Part shown: positions 5,921 to 6,548 of the stretch, in pieces | Position numbering within the stretch: the first letter of the stretch is position 1 | Layout of the letters: each line of letters starts with the position of its first letter | Assembly: GCA_030626465.1 (NCBI GenBank) | Contig: DAOUOU010000156.1 | Location: 1 to 6,548, forward strand | Reading direction: 5' to 3' | DNA from: Bacteroidales bacterium | GTDB lineage: Bacteria; Bacteroidota; Bacteroidia; Bacteroidales; UBA10428 | DNA: 6,548 bases | Translations under genes and position numbers: made by a program | The notes under the pieces: model-generated | Database searches by the model: none | Seen by the model: the letters and a program-made list of their open reading frames with translations, nothing else | Told to the model about the DNA's origin: nothing

Positions 5921-6548
5921 ATGAATTCATTGAATAATAGCAGACATGTAGAGTTGTCAGAAAAGCTGAAAACGAAACTAAAAAGAGTGGAGGATCTGTT
6001 GAAAGAAACAGAAAGTGTTGCTATTGCATACTCAGGAGGAGTGGACAGCACACTCCTGCTAAAAATAGCTTACAATGTTCTTGGAAACCATGTAATTGCT
6101 GTTTATGCTGAGTCTCCTCTTCAACCTGAAAGAGAAAAAAAAGAAGTTCTGAAATTTGCAAAACAGCTTGGTGTGCGTCTGATTACTCTAAAGATAGATG
6201 AGCTGAAGCATGATGCATTCAGATCCAATCCACCAAACAGATGCTATTATTGCAAAACAATGATTTTCAGTAAAATTAAAGAAATCGCAGGGGATCATGG
6301 AGTATCGGTTGTAGCTGACGGATCTAACCATGATGATCAAAGCGATTTTCGTCCAGGAGCCAAAGCATTAAAGGAAAAAGGAGTTCGAAGCCCACTGCAG
6401 GAAGCAAAACTGACTAAGGAAGAGATCCGTGAGTTAAGCAGGTATTATGAACTTCCGACATGGGATAAAGATGCGCTTGCCTGTCTGGCAACCCGCATTC
6501 CTTATGGTGAGGCTGTTACCAGGAAAAAACTCAAGATGATTGATAGGG
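5921..6548 (+). CDS. larE: LarE, ATP-dependent sulfur transferase of nickel-pincer cofactor synthesis, C-terminus beyond window
   Basis: The open frame from ATG 5921 runs 209 codons to the window edge, and the family is usually about 260-280 residues. LarE is a cytosolic PP-loop enzyme that activates a pyridinium carboxylate mononucleotide with ATP and installs the sulfurs of the NPN cofactor of lactate racemase LarA, working after LarB and before LarC. Visible are the PP-loop SGGVDST (38-44), YAESPLQPEREKKEV (62-76), NPPNRCYYCK (103-112), DGSNHDDQSDFRPG (133-146), RSPLQEAKLTKEEIRELS (156-173) and ALACLATRIPYGE (186-197). Cysteines C108, C111 and C188 are the three that hold a [4Fe-4S] cluster in LarE proteins such as that of Thermotoga. 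C188 matches the sacrificial Cys176 of the Lactiplantibacillus enzyme, which lacks the other two. The gene starts 4 bases after the dehydrogenase stop, has no clear Shine-Dalgarno site, and is likely translated as part of the cluster. larB, larC and any larA would lie to the right if present. Confidence 0.95.
   Translation, partial: MNSLNNSRHVELSEKLKTKLKRVEDLLKETESVAIAYSGGVDSTLLLKIAYNVLGNHVIAVYAESPLQPEREKKEVLKFAKQLGVRLITLKIDELKHDAFRSNPPNRCYYCKTMIFSKIKEIAGDHGVSVVADGSNHDDQSDFRPGAKALKEKGVRSPLQEAKLTKEEIRELSRYYELPTWDKDALACLATRIPYGEAVTRKKLKMIDR

Noticed and set aside
1..6548. Possible mobile element, CRISPR array, toxin-antitoxin or defence island
   Set aside because: No transposase, integrase, repeat array, terminal inverted repeats or recognised defence domain is present. 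Base composition looks even across the genes.

Overview
The window looks like ordinary chromosomal DNA of a Bacteroidota bacterium. It is AT-rich. Genes are mostly preceded by A/T-rich leaders rather than strong Shine-Dalgarno sites. One candidate promoter resembles the TTTG / TAnnTTTG type known from this phylum. The protein types also fit: a PBP1A-type class A penicillin-binding protein, a membrane-anchored SRPBCC protein fused to a GyrI-like domain, and a membrane J-domain protein. This assignment is inferred from sequence style; no rRNA or tRNA gene is present to confirm it.

Left part, minus strand (1-2385): a medium-chain zinc-independent oxidoreductase (quinone oxidoreductase type) lies upstream of a bifunctional peptidoglycan glycosyltransferase/transpeptidase. 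They are 33 bases apart, so they may be co-transcribed from a promoter near 2402-2433. The penicillin-binding protein runs off the left edge just after its SxxK active-site motif, so its remaining C-terminal part is not visible.

Middle, plus strand (2513-4353): divergent from the oxidoreductase is a 330-residue protein with an N-terminal membrane anchor, an SRPBCC ligand-binding fold and a GyrI-like ligand-binding domain. A gap of about 300 bases follows, holding a perfect 18-base palindrome but no convincing gene. Next is a 181-residue J-domain protein with two membrane helices, whose only usable start is TTG.

Right part, plus strand (4433-6548): a tight three-gene cluster. An LsrG/YgiN-like ABM-fold protein overlaps by 7 bases an iron-type (group III) alcohol dehydrogenase, and LarE follows after 4 bases. 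LarE makes the sulfur-transfer step of the nickel-pincer nucleotide (NPN) cofactor used by LarA-type hydroxyacid racemases, and it is cut by the right edge. The spacing suggests one transcript, possibly for metabolism of a 2-hydroxyacid or hydroxyaldehyde that ends at a LarA-like enzyme outside the window. This cluster is the most interesting part. The dehydrogenase has Gln where one of the four usual metal-binding histidines is expected, and LarE has the three-cysteine arrangement linked to an iron-sulfur cluster. I found no mobile element, CRISPR array, RNA gene or clearly new defence system.
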